A DNA stretch of 64,000 nt from Qipengyuania xiapuensis (GCF_019711395.1 NZ_JAIGNL010000001.1:992001-1056000); one strand, 5' to 3'; positions 44,728 to 54,484 are shown, counted from the first letter of the stretch. Numbers and translations are program-made. The notes: generated by a model not told the origin, from the sequence alone.

Positions 44728-46398
44728 TCAACCCGATGCGTTTTCCGGGCTGGGTAGAATGTCCTGCAAGGTGAGGAGGGGGAGCGAGAGCACCAGCCGG
44801 TCGCCAATCCGCGTAAGATCGCCGCCAGCAACGCGCGCCTCGGCGCGGGCCAGCCGGAGCGAGAAACCCGCACCGAAGATTCCGGCGCTGACAGTGCTGC
44901 CGGAAGGACGCGTCTCTACCGCGAAAACGTTCTCCGCCTCGCGCAGGGCCGCTGGCAGGTCGGCCGCCAGCTCGATCTGCTCGGCTGCCGTGTCGAGGTG
45001 CAGCTTCACCGTCTCGCCTGCACCAGTTGCCCCCGCGAGAGTGGCAAGCAGGCGCCAGCAGAGCATCTCGGCTTCGGACTGTGCGAGTGCGAGCGGTGCG
45101 CGCGCCTCACCGAGCGAGGCATCGAACCGCGCGACGCGCGGGCTGAGCACGGTCTGAAGCTGCATCACCTGGCGGCGTGCGATGGCGGCGAAATCGGCCT
45201 CGCCAGCTTCGAGGTCGAGCGCGCCGACCTCGAGCTTCGCAAGGCGATCGAGTTCGTCGAAGCCTGCAAGGATATGCGCCGAATCGCCCGCGATGGTCGC
45301 TGCGAGCGAGCGGTATTCGTGCGGGACCGGTCCGATCATCTGCTGCTGGATGATCTCGGCATATCCCTGCATCGCGTTGACCGGCGTGCGCAGCTCGTGG
45401 AGCAACTGTCGCAGGCGGTCCGCCTCGGCCTCGCGGCGATCGGTGACGTCGGAGACTGCGCGGCGGAAGCGGCCGACATAGCCGAAGAAGCGTCCCTCCC
45501 CGCGGGTGAAGCGCGGCGCGGCATCGACGATCCAGTCGCCCTCGATCCGCTCGGCACCGCGCAGGGTAAGGCGCAGTCCGCTTATCGGCTGGCGCCGCGA
45601 AATCGCCTGCTCGATAGCCTGCGAACCGAGCGAGGTGAGGTCGGTGCCGAGTATCATCGGCGCGATGCTCTCTTCCGCCCAGTCGACGCGGCCTGCGGAA
45701 TCGGCACCGAAAAGGAAGTGATCCAGCGGCGGCAGGGGGCGCTCTTCCTCGCCCATCGGCAGGCGCGGTGCATCGGCGGTGTCCTTTTCGCCCGTGCGCG
45801 CCTTGCGGAAGCTCTCGATACGGTCGACCAGCGCACGAACGTCTTCCTTGCCCGGCGCCGGACGCGGCGTAGGTTCTTCCTCCGCAGAAGCGGGCGTTGG
45901 CGCAGGTGTCTCGTCCTCTTCGGGCGGCGCCAGCTCGTCCATGAGCTCGAGCGGCTCGGGCTCGGGAAGCGCGCGGTCCGATACGCCAAGCCGGTCGAGC
46001 ACGCGCTCGGCCTCGGCAGGAAGGTCCTTGCGGTGACGCAGGAAACCACGGGCACGGATCGGCAGCTGCGGAATCAGTTCTGCCCATTCGACCGCAGTAA
46101 GCTGCGCGCGATAAAGCGCGGCGGCAGCGATCTGCGGATGCGCCTCGCCGAACCATTTGACCAGCTCCGGATTGCGGAAGCGCCAACCGCTCTCGCCGAC
46201 GATTCGGGCTCGTTCGGCAACGGAAATCATCTCGCCGAGGGCAATCAGGCGCAGGTAGGCAGCGGCCTTCAGCGCCTTGTCGCCGGCCTGTGGACGCTCG
46301 CCCAGAAGGTCGATCAACTGCCGGAATTGTGTCTTCGCGGCACGCTCGCTGGCTGCGCGGATGCGCAGCACCGTGGCGAGGCGGTCGTCGAAGTGCAT
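44728..46398 (-). CDS. Soluble histidine kinase-like protein with degenerate ATPase domain
   Basis: A 556-residue protein with no membrane span or signal peptide. Residues 1-135 are helical and unassigned (a repeat-like region with AEWAELIPQLP-type helices); 150-222 is an acidic/proline-rich linker; about 225-315 looks PAS-like (FLFGADSAGRVDWAEESI, GRFFGYVGRFRRAVSDVTD); a HisKA dimerisation helix follows with HELRTPVNAMQGYAEI and phospho-accepting His334. The following ATPase region is poor: the N box reads AEMLCWRLLATLAGATGAG with no Asn, and only GAGFSLRLARAE recalls the G2 box. It may be a pseudokinase or phosphotransfer scaffold. No response regulator is adjacent. Divergent from the Lrp-type gene. 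Confidence 0.78.
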   Translation of the reverse strand: MHFDDRLATVLRIRAASERAAKTQFRQLIDLLGERPQAGDKALKAAAYLRLIALGEMISVAERARIVGESGWRFRNPELVKWFGEAHPQIAAAALYRAQLTAVEWAELIPQLPIRARGFLRHRKDLPAEAERVLDRLGVSDRALPEPEPLELMDELAPPEEDETPAPTPASAEEEPTPRPAPGKEDVRALVDRIESFRKARTGEKDTADAPRLPMGEEERPLPPLDHFLFGADSAGRVDWAEESIAPMILGTDLTSLGSQAIEQAISRRQPISGLRLTLRGAERIEGDWIVDAAPRFTRGEGRFFGYVGRFRRAVSDVTDRREAEADRLRQLLHELRTPVNAMQGYAEIIQQQMIGPVPHEYRSLAATIAGDSAHILAGFDELDRLAKLEVGALDLEAGEADFAAIARRQVMQLQTVLSPRVARFDASLGEARAPLALAQSEAEMLCWRLLATLAGATGAGETVKLHLDTAAEQIELAADLPAALREAENVFAVETRPSGSTVSAGIFGAGFSLRLARAEARVAGGDLTRIGDRLVLSLPLLTLQDILPSPENASG

Positions 46399-46652
46399 TC
46401 CAATATCGTCCTTTTCGGGCGGAAATTCGCAGGTTTATGCATGCCAGAGGCACATTCACCCTTGGACAATGGACATAGTTAAGTGCTGGTTGACCATCGC
46501 CTCGTTGTCATGCGTTGCAATGTGGGACAATTGCTGGCAAAGATAATAATGTTAGCCAATCGGTTGGTTGCGCCTTTTCAACATTTCTTGTGCGCCAGCA
46601 ATCGCCGGAGGCAGTTCGCGCGATTGCGCTTGTTTTTGAGGAAGACAGAACG

Positions 46653-47114
46653 ATGGCCAATCTCGACGATATCGATCGTCGGCTGCTCGCCGAACTCCAG
46701 GACGAGGGCAGAATTACGAATGTCGAGCTGGCCCATCGCGTCGGCCTGACCGCTCCCCCGTGTCTGCGCCGCGTGCGCGCGCTGGAGGAAGAAGGGGTAA
46801 TTCGCGGTTATCACGCAGAGCTTGATCCGTCGAAACTTGGCTTCTCGATCACCGTCTTCGCCATGGTCAGCCTGAAGAGTCAGGCCGAGGACGCGCTGCG
46901 CGAATTCGAAGATGCGATGCGCGAGCTGCCCGAAGTGCGCGAAGTGCACATGCTCAACGGCGAGATCGACTTCATCATCAAGATCGTCAGCCGCGACCTG
47001 CAGAGCTTCCAGGAGTTCCTGACCAGCAAGCTCACGCCTGCGCCCAATGTGGCCAGCGTGAAGACTTCGCTGACGATTCGCACCAGCAAGAACGACCCGG
47101 GCGTCCCGCTTTGA
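46653..47114 (+). CDS. Lrp/AsnC-family transcriptional regulator
   Basis: A 153-residue feast/famine regulator. The N-terminal helix-turn-helix is LDDIDRRLLAELQDEGRI followed by VELAHRVGLTAPPCLRRV; the C-terminal RAM/ligand-binding domain includes GFSITVFAMVSL, LPEVREVHMLNGEIDFI and TSLTIRTSKND. Members sense amino acids as octamers. The ATG at 46653 is where homology starts. The 254-base upstream gap, shared with the histidine kinase gene, has no other ORF I would support and should contain both promoters. Its stop overlaps the TTG start of the next gene. Confidence 0.93.
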   Translation: MANLDDIDRRLLAELQDEGRITNVELAHRVGLTAPPCLRRVRALEEEGVIRGYHAELDPSKLGFSITVFAMVSLKSQAEDALREFEDAMRELPEVREVHMLNGEIDFIIKIVSRDLQSFQEFLTSKLTPAPNVASVKTSLTIRTSKNDPGVPL

Positions 47115-47539
47115 GCGGGAGCATCAAGGGCCATTGCCTTTGCGGGGCGATCACCATCGAGCTGACCGACGCAAAGAACCACATCGAAATCTGTCAATGC
47201 GACATGTGCCGCCGCTGGTCGGGTGCGTTCTATACCGCGCTCGAGGGCGAGGGGGTTGCGATCACCGGCGAGGACAACGCGACCGTCTATCGCTCGAGCG
47301 ACTGGGCGGAGCGCGGCTTCTGCTCGAAATGCGGCAGCAATCTGTGGTTCCGCTTCTTGCCGACCGGCAATCGCAGTTTCTCCGCCGGCCTGTTCGACGA
47401 GGCGGCCCGGTTGGATGTCGAGAAAGAGATTTTTGTCGACGAGGCCGCCGAATGGAGCCGCATCCAGGGCGACCACCCGCGGCTCACCGGTGAAGAGATC
47501 ATCGCCGAGGCCAAGGCGGCCGGATTTACCTTCGACTGA
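47111..47539 (+). CDS. GFA (glutathione-dependent formaldehyde-activating) family protein
   Basis: A 142-residue zinc protein of the Gfa/CENP-V fold. Zinc cysteines are in GHCLCGAIT, CQCDMCRRWSGAF and RGFCSKCGSNLWFR. Despite the name, most relatives do not act with formaldehyde and their role is unclear. The start is TTG at 47111, overlapping the TGA of the Lrp gene (TTGA), a coupled start; no ATG is in frame before the first cysteine motif. Co-transcription with the Lrp gene is likely. Confidence 0.87.
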   Translation: MSGSIKGHCLCGAITIELTDAKNHIEICQCDMCRRWSGAFYTALEGEGVAITGEDNATVYRSSDWAERGFCSKCGSNLWFRFLPTGNRSFSAGLFDEAARLDVEKEIFVDEAAEWSRIQGDHPRLTGEEIIAEAKAAGFTFD

Positions 47540-47613
47540 GGTCAGAGTCCGGGGACTTGGGCTATAGCAACGGCCCGTGCTACCGGTTTGGCGAGTTGGA
47601 GAGAGGAGCCCCT

Positions 47614-47901
47614 ATGAAAAAGCTGATCACCGCTGCTGCAGCAGGCACCATATTGCTGCTCACAGCAGCCTGCGGCGCGCCCGACGAGGTTGCGGAAGTC
47701 GAAGCCGAAGCGGCAACCGAAAGCGGCACCGAGGTCGATCCGGCAACCGAAGCCGAAACCGCCACGAGCGAAGCTGTCGCTGAAGACACCATCGTGATCT
47801 GCGATGAAGACGGCAATCGCTACGCGTCGGAAGAACAGGCGAAAGCCGCCGGTCTCGAAGAGGCGCAGTACGGCGCGACCTATTGCCAGTACTTCGAATA
47901 A
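47614..47901 (+). CDS. Small acidic lipoprotein
   Basis: A 95-residue protein with a lipoprotein signal peptide: MKKLITAAAAGTILLLTAAC, lipidated Cys at 20. The next 45 residues are a Glu/Ala/Thr-rich acidic linker, followed by a short C-terminal domain with two cysteines (IVICDEDGNRYAS and YGATYCQYFE) that could form a disulfide. GAGAGGAG is an excellent ribosome site. The next feature is a strong terminator, so it ends the local transcription unit. Family not recognised; a similar short Cys domain occurs in uncharacterised sphingomonad proteins as far as I can tell, but this is not verified. Confidence 0.78.
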   Translation: MKKLITAAAAGTILLLTAACGAPDEVAEVEAEAATESGTEVDPATEAETATSEAVAEDTIVICDEDGNRYASEEQAKAAGLEEAQYGATYCQYFE

Positions 47902-47946
47902 CGGCATCGGTCCGCGCCCCCGGGTGAGGACCGAGGTCACGATGAA

Positions 47947-47987
47947 ACATCGGCAGCGCCGCACTGCGGCCTGCCGATGTTTGTTTT
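47947..47987 (+). terminator. Intrinsic terminator after the small lipoprotein gene
   Basis: ACATCGGCAG and CTGCCGATGT form a 10-bp outer stem; an inner GCCGC/GCGGC stem with an ACT loop extends it; TTGTTTT follows. It is a canonical rho-independent terminator and also separates this unit from the convergent accC. Confidence 0.88.
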
Positions 47988-48027
47988 CACGGTTGTAAGC
48001 TAGCCCGAAAGGCCAGGCCGCCGGACC

Positions 48028-49377
48028 TTAGTCCTCGCGTTCCTTGAGCCACTCTTCGAGCCACTTGATCGAATAGTCGCCGCTCTTCACATCGTCCTGC
48101 TCGAGCAATGCCTGGTGGAGCGGGATCGAGGTCTTCACGCCTTCGACCACCATTTCCTCCAGCGCGCGCTTGAGGCGCATCATGCAGCCTTCGCGGTTGC
48201 GGCCGTAGACGATCAGCTTGGCGATCATGCTGTCGTAATAGGGCGGGATACGGTAGCCGGCGTAGAGACCGCTATCGACGCGCACATGCATGCCGCCAGC
48301 CGGGTGGTAATAGCTCACTTCACCGGGCGAGGGTGCGAAGGTGAACGGGTCCTCGGCGTTGATGCGACACTCGATCGCGTGGCCGTTGAACTCCAGCTCT
48401 TCCTGTTTGACCGAAAGCGGCTTGCCTGCGGCGATGCGGATCTGTTCGCGCACGAGGTCGACGCCGGTGATGGCTTCGGTCACGGGGTGCTCGACCTGCA
48501 GGCGGGTGTTCATCTCGATGAAGTAGAACTCGCCGTTCTCCCACAGGAACTCGATCGTACCCGCACCGCGATAGCCCATGTCGCGCATCGCCTTGGAGCA
48601 GATCTCGCCCATGCGCATGCGTTCTTCGTCGCTGATGACGGGGGAGGGCGCTTCTTCGAGCACCTTCTGGTGGCGGCGCTGGAGCGAACAGTCACGCTCG
48701 CCCAAATGGATCGCATTGCCGTTGCCGTCGCCGAAGACCTGGAATTCGATGTGGCGCGGATTGCCGAGATACTTCTCGATATAGACCGTGGCGTCACCGA
48801 AAGCGGCTTTCGCCTCGCTGCCCGCCTGCTGCATCAGCGTTTCGAGCTGGTCCTCGCTCTCGCAGACCTTCATGCCGCGGCCACCGCCGCCCGAAGCGGC
48901 CTTGATGATCACGGGATAGCCGATTTCGTCGGCGATCTTGCGTGCTTCGGAGACTTCCGAGACTGCACCGTCGCTGCCCGGGACCAGCGGGAGGCCGAGC
49001 TTGCCGGCGGTACGCTTCGCCTCGACCTTGTCGCCCATCGTGCGGATGTGTTCGGGCTTGGGCCCGATCCACTTGATGTCGTGCGCCTCGACGATCTCTG
49101 CGAACTTGGCATTCTCCGAAAGGAAGCCGTAGCCCGGGTGGATCGCATCGGCATGGCTGACTTCCGCAGCCGAGATGATGTTGGCGATGTTGAGATAGCT
49201 GTCGGCCGCCGCGGGCGGGCCGATGCACACGGCCTGGTCGGCAAGGCGGACATGCATCGCATCGGCGTCGGCAGTGGAGTGAACCGCTACCGTCTCGATG
49301 CCCATTTCATGCGCCGCGCGGTGGATGCGCAGCGCGATTTCGCCGCGGTTGGCGATGAGGATGCGCGAGATCGTCAT
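48028..49377 (-). CDS. accC: Acetyl-CoA carboxylase, biotin carboxylase subunit
   Basis: A 449-residue ATP-grasp enzyme that carboxylates biotin on AccB in the first step of fatty acid synthesis. Landmarks: [17 protein letters not shown], the ATP loop [43 protein letters not shown], and [16 protein letters not shown] with catalytic and metal-binding residues. Length and all motifs are normal. It follows accB by 3 bases on the same strand, after aroQ: aroQ-accB-accC is the standard alphaproteobacterial order. Confidence 0.97.
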   Translation of the reverse strand: MTISRILIANRGEIALRIHRAAHEMGIETVAVHSTADADAMHVRLADQAVCIGPPAAADSYLNIANIISAAEVSHADAIHPGYGFLSENAKFAEIVEAHDIKWIGPKPEHIRTMGDKVEAKRTAGKLGLPLVPGSDGAVSEVSEARKIADEIGYPVIIKAASGGGGRGMKVCESEDQLETLMQQAGSEAKAAFGDATVYIEKYLGNPRHIEFQVFGDGNGNAIHLGERDCSLQRRHQKVLEEAPSPVISDEERMRMGEICSKAMRDMGYRGAGTIEFLWENGEFYFIEMNTRLQVEHPVTEAITGVDLVREQIRIAAGKPLSVKQEELEFNGHAIECRINAEDPFTFAPSPGEVSYYHPAGGMHVRVDSGLYAGYRIPPYYDSMIAKLIVYGRNREGCMMRLKRALEEMVVEGVKTSIPLHQALLEQDDVKSGDYSIKWLEEWLKERED

Positions 49378-49380
49378 GGC

Positions 49381-49872
49381 TTACCCGATGACGACGAGCG
49401 GCTGGTCGAATTCGACCGGCTGGGCGTTCTCGACCAGGATCGACTTGACCGTGCCCGACTTGTCGGCAGCGATCGGGTTCATGACCTTCATGGCCTCGAC
49501 GATGAGGAGGGTCTGGCCTTCCTTCACGCTGTCCCCGACCTTGATGAAGTCGGCTGCGCCCGGTTCGGGAGCGAGATAGCAGGTGCCGACCATGGGCGAC
49601 TTGATCGCGCCGGCCATGTCGGCCTCGGCAGGTGCCGCTTCGGCTGCAGGGGCAGCCGCTGCCGGGGCGGGCGCTGCTGCAGGTGCCGCCATCGGGGCAG
49701 GTGCGGCTGCAACAGCCACGCCGCCACCGCGCGATACGCGGATCTTGCGGTCGCCATCTTCGACTTCGATTTCGGTGAGCCCGGTGTCGCCCAGCATCTC
49801 GGCCAGTTCCCGCACGAGAGAGGTGTCGACGTTCATGCCGGATTTGCCGGCGCTGCCTTTACGTTCGGCCAT
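49381..49872 (-). CDS. accB: Biotin carboxyl carrier protein of acetyl-CoA carboxylase
   Basis: A 163-residue BCCP. The N-terminal helix region ([19 protein letters not shown]) is followed by a long Ala/Pro linker (residues 52-85) and the biotinyl domain with EAMKVMNP, biotinylated lysine at 129. The ATG at 49872, preceded by AAGGGA, is preferred to an in-frame start 57 bases upstream that falls in the gap. It lies between aroQ and accC, co-transcribed. Confidence 0.95.
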   Translation of the reverse strand: MAERKGSAGKSGMNVDTSLVRELAEMLGDTGLTEIEVEDGDRKIRVSRGGGVAVAAAPAPMAAPAAAPAPAAAAPAAEAAPAEADMAGAIKSPMVGTCYLAPEPGAADFIKVGDSVKEGQTLLIVEAMKVMNPIAADKSGTVKSILVENAQPVEFDQPLVVIG

Positions 49873-49946
49873 GGGTATCCCTTGATAATTGTTGCGCCCG
49901 CCTATGCTCCGGCTGGACGTGCAAGACAAGGGGCAAGGACAGCCTT

Positions 49947-50381
49947 TTACAGAGCGGCAGCCTTCTCCAACGCTACGGAATAGCTATGCGGGCCGAGGCC
50001 CTGCACGCAATCCACTGCGGCCATCCCGACATAGGAAGTGTGGCGGAAAGCGTCGCGTTTCGTGGGGTCCGAGAGGTGTACCTCGATCACCGGCACGTCG
50101 ATGGCCTTGATCGCATCGAGCAGGGCGATGGAGGTGTGGGTATAGGCCGCGGCGTTGAGCAATACGGCCTTGGCGCCCTCGCGCTGCGCCTCGTGGAGCC
50201 AGTCAACCAGCTCGCCTTCGTGGTTGGTCTGGCGAAAGTCGATCGCAAGTCCGAGCTGCTCGGCCTGCCCGCGCAGGGCCGCCTCGATATCGGCGAGCGT
50301 GCCCGAGCCATAGATCTCCGGCTCGCGCGTGCCGAGCAGGTTGAGATTGGGGCCGTTGAGGACGAAGACGGTGTTGGTCAT
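49947..50381 (-). CDS. aroQ: 3-dehydroquinate dehydratase, type II
   Basis: A 144-residue type II dehydroquinase of the shikimate pathway. The N-terminal [16 protein letters not shown] carries the catalytic Arg and lid Tyr, [16 protein letters not shown] the substrate-binding Asn and His, and VIEVHLSDP the second active-site His. Type II enzymes form dodecamers. First gene of the aroQ-accB-accC unit; start ATG at 50381. Confidence 0.96.
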   Translation of the reverse strand: MTNTVFVLNGPNLNLLGTREPEIYGSGTLADIEAALRGQAEQLGLAIDFRQTNHEGELVDWLHEAQREGAKAVLLNAAAYTHTSIALLDAIKAIDVPVIEVHLSDPTKRDAFRHTSYVGMAAVDCVQGLGPHSYSVALEKAAAL

Positions 50382-50488
50382 GCAAGAAGCGTTAGCGGCA
50401 GTTGGCGTGGCTGAGAAGCAGACTGTCGGCTAGCGACCCGATTGCGGAAACTGGCAAATATCCCGTGTGACCAATATACTATGCCGGC

Positions 50489-52738
50489 ATGAGCAAAGAC
50501 GCCGATCATAACCGGTCGGGTCATCACGATCAGGCCAGTTGCCAGGGCGGTCACCTTGGCGGGTATCGAGAGCCTGCTCGCGGTGGTAAGTACGACCTTG
50601 TTCCTTCGGACTACGAGGGGACGGTATTCACCTGCCCGATGCACCCCCAGGTGCGTCAGACCCACGCCGGTCCATGTCCGATTTGCGGGATGGCTCTCGA
50701 ACTCGAATCTGCGGCGCAAGCGGAAGAGGGTCCTAACCCGGAACTGGGTGATTTCACCCGTCGTTTCTGGATCGGCGCAATCCTTACCTTGCCTGTCTTG
50801 CTCATCGCCATGGGGCCGATGATCGGCCTTGGAGCGATCCGTGAGGCAATCGGCCAAGGGCGTGCGCAATGGGCGGAACTGGTTTTTGCCACGCCGGTGG
50901 TGTTGTGGTGCGGCTGGCCTTTCCTTGAACGGGGCTGGAAGTCTTTTGCCTCGTGGAACCTCAATATGTTCTCGCTGATCTCCATGGGCGTAGTGTCCGC
51001 ATGGCTGTTCAGCGTTGCGGCAGTCTTCGCGCCCGAAGTTTTCCCGGCAGGCTTCCGAGACATGCATGGCCATGTGCCGGTCTATTTCGAAGCCGCTGCG
51101 GTAATCATCGTATTGGTCCTGCTTGGGCAGGTAATGGAACTCAGGGCCCGCGAGGGAACGGGTAAGGCGATCCGGGCGCTGCTCGATCTTGCATCCAAGA
51201 CAGCGCGCATCATTCACGATGATGGCAGCGAGGAAGAAGTTTCGCTCGAAGAAATTCAGGTCGGCAACTACCTTCGCGTGCGGCCGGGAGAAAAGGTGCC
51301 GGTCGACGGACGGGTCATCGAGGGTCACTCAGCCGTCGATGAGAGCATGATCACAGGCGAACCCGTTCCAGTCGAGAAGGCGAAAGGCGATCCGGTCACC
51401 GGTGCGACCATCAATGGCACGGGCAGCCTTATCATCGAAGCCCAGCGGATCGGCGCGGACACGGTGCTGAGCCAGATTGTCGCGATGGTCGCAAAGGCGC
51501 AGCGATCGCGCGCCCCGATTCAGAAATATGCTGACAAGGTCGCCGGGTGGTTCGTGCCGTCAGTGATCGGCGTCGCTTTCATCGCCTTTATTGCCTGGGC
51601 AATTCTCGGTCCTGAGCCTGCTCTCTCTTATGCGCTGATCGCGGCTGTTTCGGTTCTTATCATTGCATGCCCCTGTGCACTTGGGCTGGCGACACCCATG
51701 TCGATCATGACTGCGACGGGTCGCGGCGCGCAGTCAGGGATACTCATCAAGAATGCCGAGGCCCTGGAACGTTTCGAGACGATCGAAACTCTGATCGTCG
51801 ACAAGACGGGCACTCTTACCGAAGGAAAACCGCGCCTCATCGCGGTCATCTCGGAAGGAGGCAGCACCGAGGATGAGTTGCTACGTGTCGCAGCGACGCT
51901 GGAGCGCGGCTCCGAACACCCGCTTGCCGAGGCAATCGTGAGCGGCGCGCACGATCGTGGCTTGCAGCTTTCGAATACCGAGATGTTCGAGGCCATAACC
52001 GGCAAAGGGGTCAAAGGAGTCGTCGACGGGAGGTCGGTCGCGCTCGGGAATGCGGCGCTGATGCAGGACCTGGGGCTCGAGCCAGCGAGACTTGCAGAAG
52101 CGGCCGGTGCGCGCCGGGACGAAGGTGAGACGGTCATGTTCGTTGCCATCGAGCGCGCGCTTGCCGGCATGATCAGCGTGGCAGACCCGGTGAAAGAGAC
52201 CACCCCTGCTGCCCTGTCCGCTTTGCACCAGTTGGGCTTCCGCATAATCATGGCCACAGGGGACAATGAGCGCACTGCTGTCGCCATTGCCAAGCGTCTG
52301 GGAATTGATGACGTGCGCGCGGATGTGCTGCCGGAAGACAAGGCGCGCATTGTTCGCGATCTGCAGCAGCAGGGCTACAAGGTCGCAATGGCGGGCGATG
52401 GCGTGAATGACGCTCCTGCTCTTGCTCAAGCCGACGTTGGCATTGCCATGGGAACAGGCGCGGATGTCGCGATCGAAAGCGCCGGGATTACTCTTGTGAA
52501 AGGCAATCTCGATGGCATTGTTCGTGCACGAAGACTCACGCTGGCGACGATGCGCAACATTCGCCAGAATTTGTTCTTCGCCCTCTTCTACAATGCGCTG
52601 GGTGTGCCTGTCGCTGCTGGAATTCTCTACCCTGTGATGGGTATCCTGATCAGTCCGATGATTGCCGCCTTTGCCATGAGCGCTTCTTCAATTTCGGTTG
52701 TGGCCAATTCTCTTCGGCTGAGGAGCATAAACATCTAG
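50489..52738 (+). CDS. Copper-type P1B ATPase with N-terminal YHS-like metal-binding domain
   Basis: A 749-residue heavy-metal pump. The N terminus is His-rich (HNRSGHHDQ), then a heavy-metal-binding domain with CPMHP (49-53) and CPICGM (63-68), not a ferredoxin-like HMA domain. Eight spans are expected; the membrane metal site is [11 protein letters not shown] (CPC 394-396), the phosphatase loop [12 protein letters not shown], phosphorylated D438 in [18 protein letters not shown] in the nucleotide domain and [20 protein letters not shown] in the hinge. CPC plus this N-domain fits Cu(I)/Ag(I) export of the CopA/CopB/SilP type. TATACT lies at 50475-50480 but too close to the ATG to be a sure -10. 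No CueR- or CopYZ-type gene is nearby. Confidence 0.92.
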   Translation: MSKDADHNRSGHHDQASCQGGHLGGYREPARGGKYDLVPSDYEGTVFTCPMHPQVRQTHAGPCPICGMALELESAAQAEEGPNPELGDFTRRFWIGAILTLPVLLIAMGPMIGLGAIREAIGQGRAQWAELVFATPVVLWCGWPFLERGWKSFASWNLNMFSLISMGVVSAWLFSVAAVFAPEVFPAGFRDMHGHVPVYFEAAAVIIVLVLLGQVMELRAREGTGKAIRALLDLASKTARIIHDDGSEEEVSLEEIQVGNYLRVRPGEKVPVDGRVIEGHSAVDESMITGEPVPVEKAKGDPVTGATINGTGSLIIEAQRIGADTVLSQIVAMVAKAQRSRAPIQKYADKVAGWFVPSVIGVAFIAFIAWAILGPEPALSYALIAAVSVLIIACPCALGLATPMSIMTATGRGAQSGILIKNAEALERFETIETLIVDKTGTLTEGKPRLIAVISEGGSTEDELLRVAATLERGSEHPLAEAIVSGAHDRGLQLSNTEMFEAITGKGVKGVVDGRSVALGNAALMQDLGLEPARLAEAAGARRDEGETVMFVAIERALAGMISVADPVKETTPAALSALHQLGFRIIMATGDNERTAVAIAKRLGIDDVRADVLPEDKARIVRDLQQQGYKVAMAGDGVNDAPALAQADVGIAMGTGADVAIESAGITLVKGNLDGIVRARRLTLATMRNIRQNLFFALFYNALGVPVAAGILYPVMGILISPMIAAFAMSASSISVVANSLRLRSINI

Positions 52739-52791
52739 CTGACCGGCGTGTCTGCTTTCCACCCAATTTCGGACGCCCAAAGGTCGGTAGA

Positions 52792-53202
52792 TCAATCCAC
52801 CCCTTTCACCTTTCCCCACTGCCGTGCGGCGGTGTAGCCGAGATAGCCGGTGCCGAAGAGAGCATAGAGTTCTTCGGGGAGGCCGCGCAGGTAGGCGGTG
52901 ATGCCGCTGCCGATCGCTTCCGCTGCCGTCGGGGAGAAAGCGCCGAGTATTCCCATGGGCAAGGCAAAGAGCATGATGGCGTACATCACGTAGAGGAAGC
53001 TCGGTCGCGCGCGGCTGGTCCATGGGTCTTTAGAGTTCGCCTCGGCAACGATGGCCGAAAGGCGCGCTTCGATGGCCTTCAGCTCGTGCGAGCCTTCGAG
53101 CGCGAGCAGTTCGAGCTTGGCTTTCGCGCGGGCTTCCTTGTCGGGAATGATCTTGTCGATGATCGAGGCGATGGGTCCGATGAGGGATTCGACGAGCGGC
53201 AT
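52792..53202 (-). CDS. Three-span holin of the gene-transfer-agent type
   Basis: A 136-residue protein matching the GTA_holin_3TM family: a charged N-terminal helix (KEARAKAKLELLALEGSHEL), SKDPWTSRARPSFLYVMYAIM leading into the first spans, a Gly/Ala-rich hinge and GTGYLGYTAARQWGKVKG at the end. The predicted spans are about 70-92 and 95-128. Holins make inner-membrane pores during phage or GTA release. AGGAGG precedes the ATG at 53202. No capsid, portal, tail or endolysin gene is adjacent: neighbours are a copper pump and a small exported protein. Confidence 0.83.
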   Translation of the reverse strand: MPLVESLIGPIASIIDKIIPDKEARAKAKLELLALEGSHELKAIEARLSAIVAEANSKDPWTSRARPSFLYVMYAIMLFALPMGILGAFSPTAAEAIGSGITAYLRGLPEELYALFGTGYLGYTAARQWGKVKGVD

Positions 53203-53359
53203 GGGGTTGTCCTCCTGATGGCCTGCATTCTCACCAGAGAGGTTCGAGTAGGAAAGATCGCAGTTAATCCACGGTTAGCGTTTGGCTTCGTGCACATTGA
53301 AAATTCATGTTTTGCGTGTAAGAAACGGGCTTAAGGTGAAACCTCGGGTAACCCTCGCA

Positions 53360-53785
53360 ATGCGCAGAATCCTACCGATCGCACTGTTTGCAGCCGCAGC
53401 ATCGCTTGCGGCGAACGGTGCGTTTGCGCAGGCTGATTCGGCGCCGATCGCCTCTGACAGCGCAGGCGCTCTCGAAGCTCCCGAAGACTGGGACTGCGAC
53501 CGCTACGACGAGGAATGGCGCGAGTGGATCGATGCCGGCAACGCACCCGAAGCCTGGCGTTTTTCCGGAAAGACCTATCGCGCGGTCTCTGACGGCGATC
53601 TCTATACTTGGGACGACTGGCTCGAATGGTCGGAAGACAATGGCTGCGTCGCGCCTGCCTATCTCTCTCCGGGTAGCTCGGGCGGCGGCATCGGTACGCC
53701 CACCGCCGTGGGCCTCGTCATCGGAGCCTTCGCGGCTGCGTTGGCGGCGGCGAGCGGCGGCGACAATGCGATGAGCCCCGGTTGA
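53360..53785 (+). CDS. Small exported protein with C-terminal hydrophobic segment
   Basis: A 141-residue protein. Signal peptide residues 1-25 (MRRILPIALFAAAASLAANG then AFAQA). The mature part is acidic with two cysteines (DWDCDRYDEEWREWID and DNGCVAPAY), a WDDWLEW motif, then a Gly/Ser linker and a hydrophobic C-terminal segment AVGLVIGAFAAALAAASGG, which could be a membrane tail or part of a small pore or glycine zipper. No family recognised. An upstream GTG start (53336) is possible; ATG 53360 gives the cleanest signal peptide. Confidence 0.7.
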   Translation: MRRILPIALFAAAASLAANGAFAQADSAPIASDSAGALEAPEDWDCDRYDEEWREWIDAGNAPEAWRFSGKTYRAVSDGDLYTWDDWLEWSEDNGCVAPAYLSPGSSGGGIGTPTAVGLVIGAFAAALAAASGGDNAMSPG

Positions 53786-53839
53786 AGCCGCGGCGCCCCG
53801 ATTGCGGGGTGCATTTTCACATATCGGATGGAAAACCAC

Positions 53840-53916
53840 TGGTCGGGACGACTGGATTCGAACCAGCGACCCCCACACCCCCAGTATGGTGCGCTACCAG
53901 ACTGCGCTACGTCCCG
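53840..53916 (-). tRNA. tRNA-Pro(GGG)
   Basis: A 77-base tRNA with encoded CCA. Acceptor stem CGGGACG/CGTCCCG, D arm GCGC-AGTCTGGTA-GCGC, anticodon arm CCATA-CTGGGGG-TGTGG with anticodon GGG, T arm CTGG-TTCGAAT-CCAG. It is isolated; 203 bases separate it from yajC, a stretch in which I see no other gene. Confidence 0.96.
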
Positions 53917-54118
53917 AAGCCAGTGGAAGCGGCCCTATAGGCAGGGTCTGGAAACATGGCAAGCATCTCTCGCCTCATTTCGTTGCGACTTTTCGGGTTT
54001 GCTGCTAACCGCCCGCCACCAAAGTGAGGGAGGGCGCCGCGGCGGCTCTTGAAGCATGCCCATGCATGACCCACCTCGCTTTCTAGAACGCTAGCTATAA
54101 CAAGAGACCGAACCTTCC

Positions 54119-54445
54119 ATGATCACGCTTCTCGCCGCTTCCGGTACCGCCGCAGCCCAGCCTCCCATCTGGCTGCAGATCCTTCCGTGGGTCGCGATTT
54201 TCGCCGTGTTCTGGTTCCTCATGATCCGCCCGCAGCTGCGTCAGCAGAAGGCGCACCAGGAAAAGGTTGCCGGCCTTCAGCGCGGTGACGAGGTCGTGAC
54301 CGCTGGCGGTCTCGTGGGCAAGATCACGAAGGTGGAAGAGCAGTTCGTCGAGCTCGAACTCGCCAAGGGCATGAAGGTGCGCGCGGTCAAGAACACCATC
54401 GGCGAAGTGCTGAACGCCAAGTCCGCCAAGCCGGCGAACGACTGA
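54119..54445 (+). CDS. yajC: Sec translocon accessory protein YajC
   Basis: A 108-residue single-span protein: hydrophobic helix LQILPWVAIFAVFWFLMIRP, then the cytosolic domain QQKAHQEKVAGLQRGDEVVTAGGLVG (family hallmark GDEVVTAGG). YajC associates with SecDF. It opens the yajC-secD-secF operon; secD starts 39 bases after its stop. Confidence 0.96.
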   Translation: MITLLAASGTAAAQPPIWLQILPWVAIFAVFWFLMIRPQLRQQKAHQEKVAGLQRGDEVVTAGGLVGKITKVEEQFVELELAKGMKVRAVKNTIGEVLNAKSAKPAND

Positions 54446-54484
54446 TCCGCCGATAGGCGACAGGGTAGGGGACACCAGGCCACA

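Noticed and set aside
46483-46749. Small gene in the 254-base gap before the Lrp regulator
   Set aside because: Its frame overlaps the Lrp start in a different frame, has no ribosome site and no recognisable feature.
50440-50488. CueR-type operator or -35/-10 promoter before the copper ATPase
   Set aside because: TATACT is present but only 8 bases from the start codon, there is no good -35 at normal spacing and no dyad of the CueR kind.
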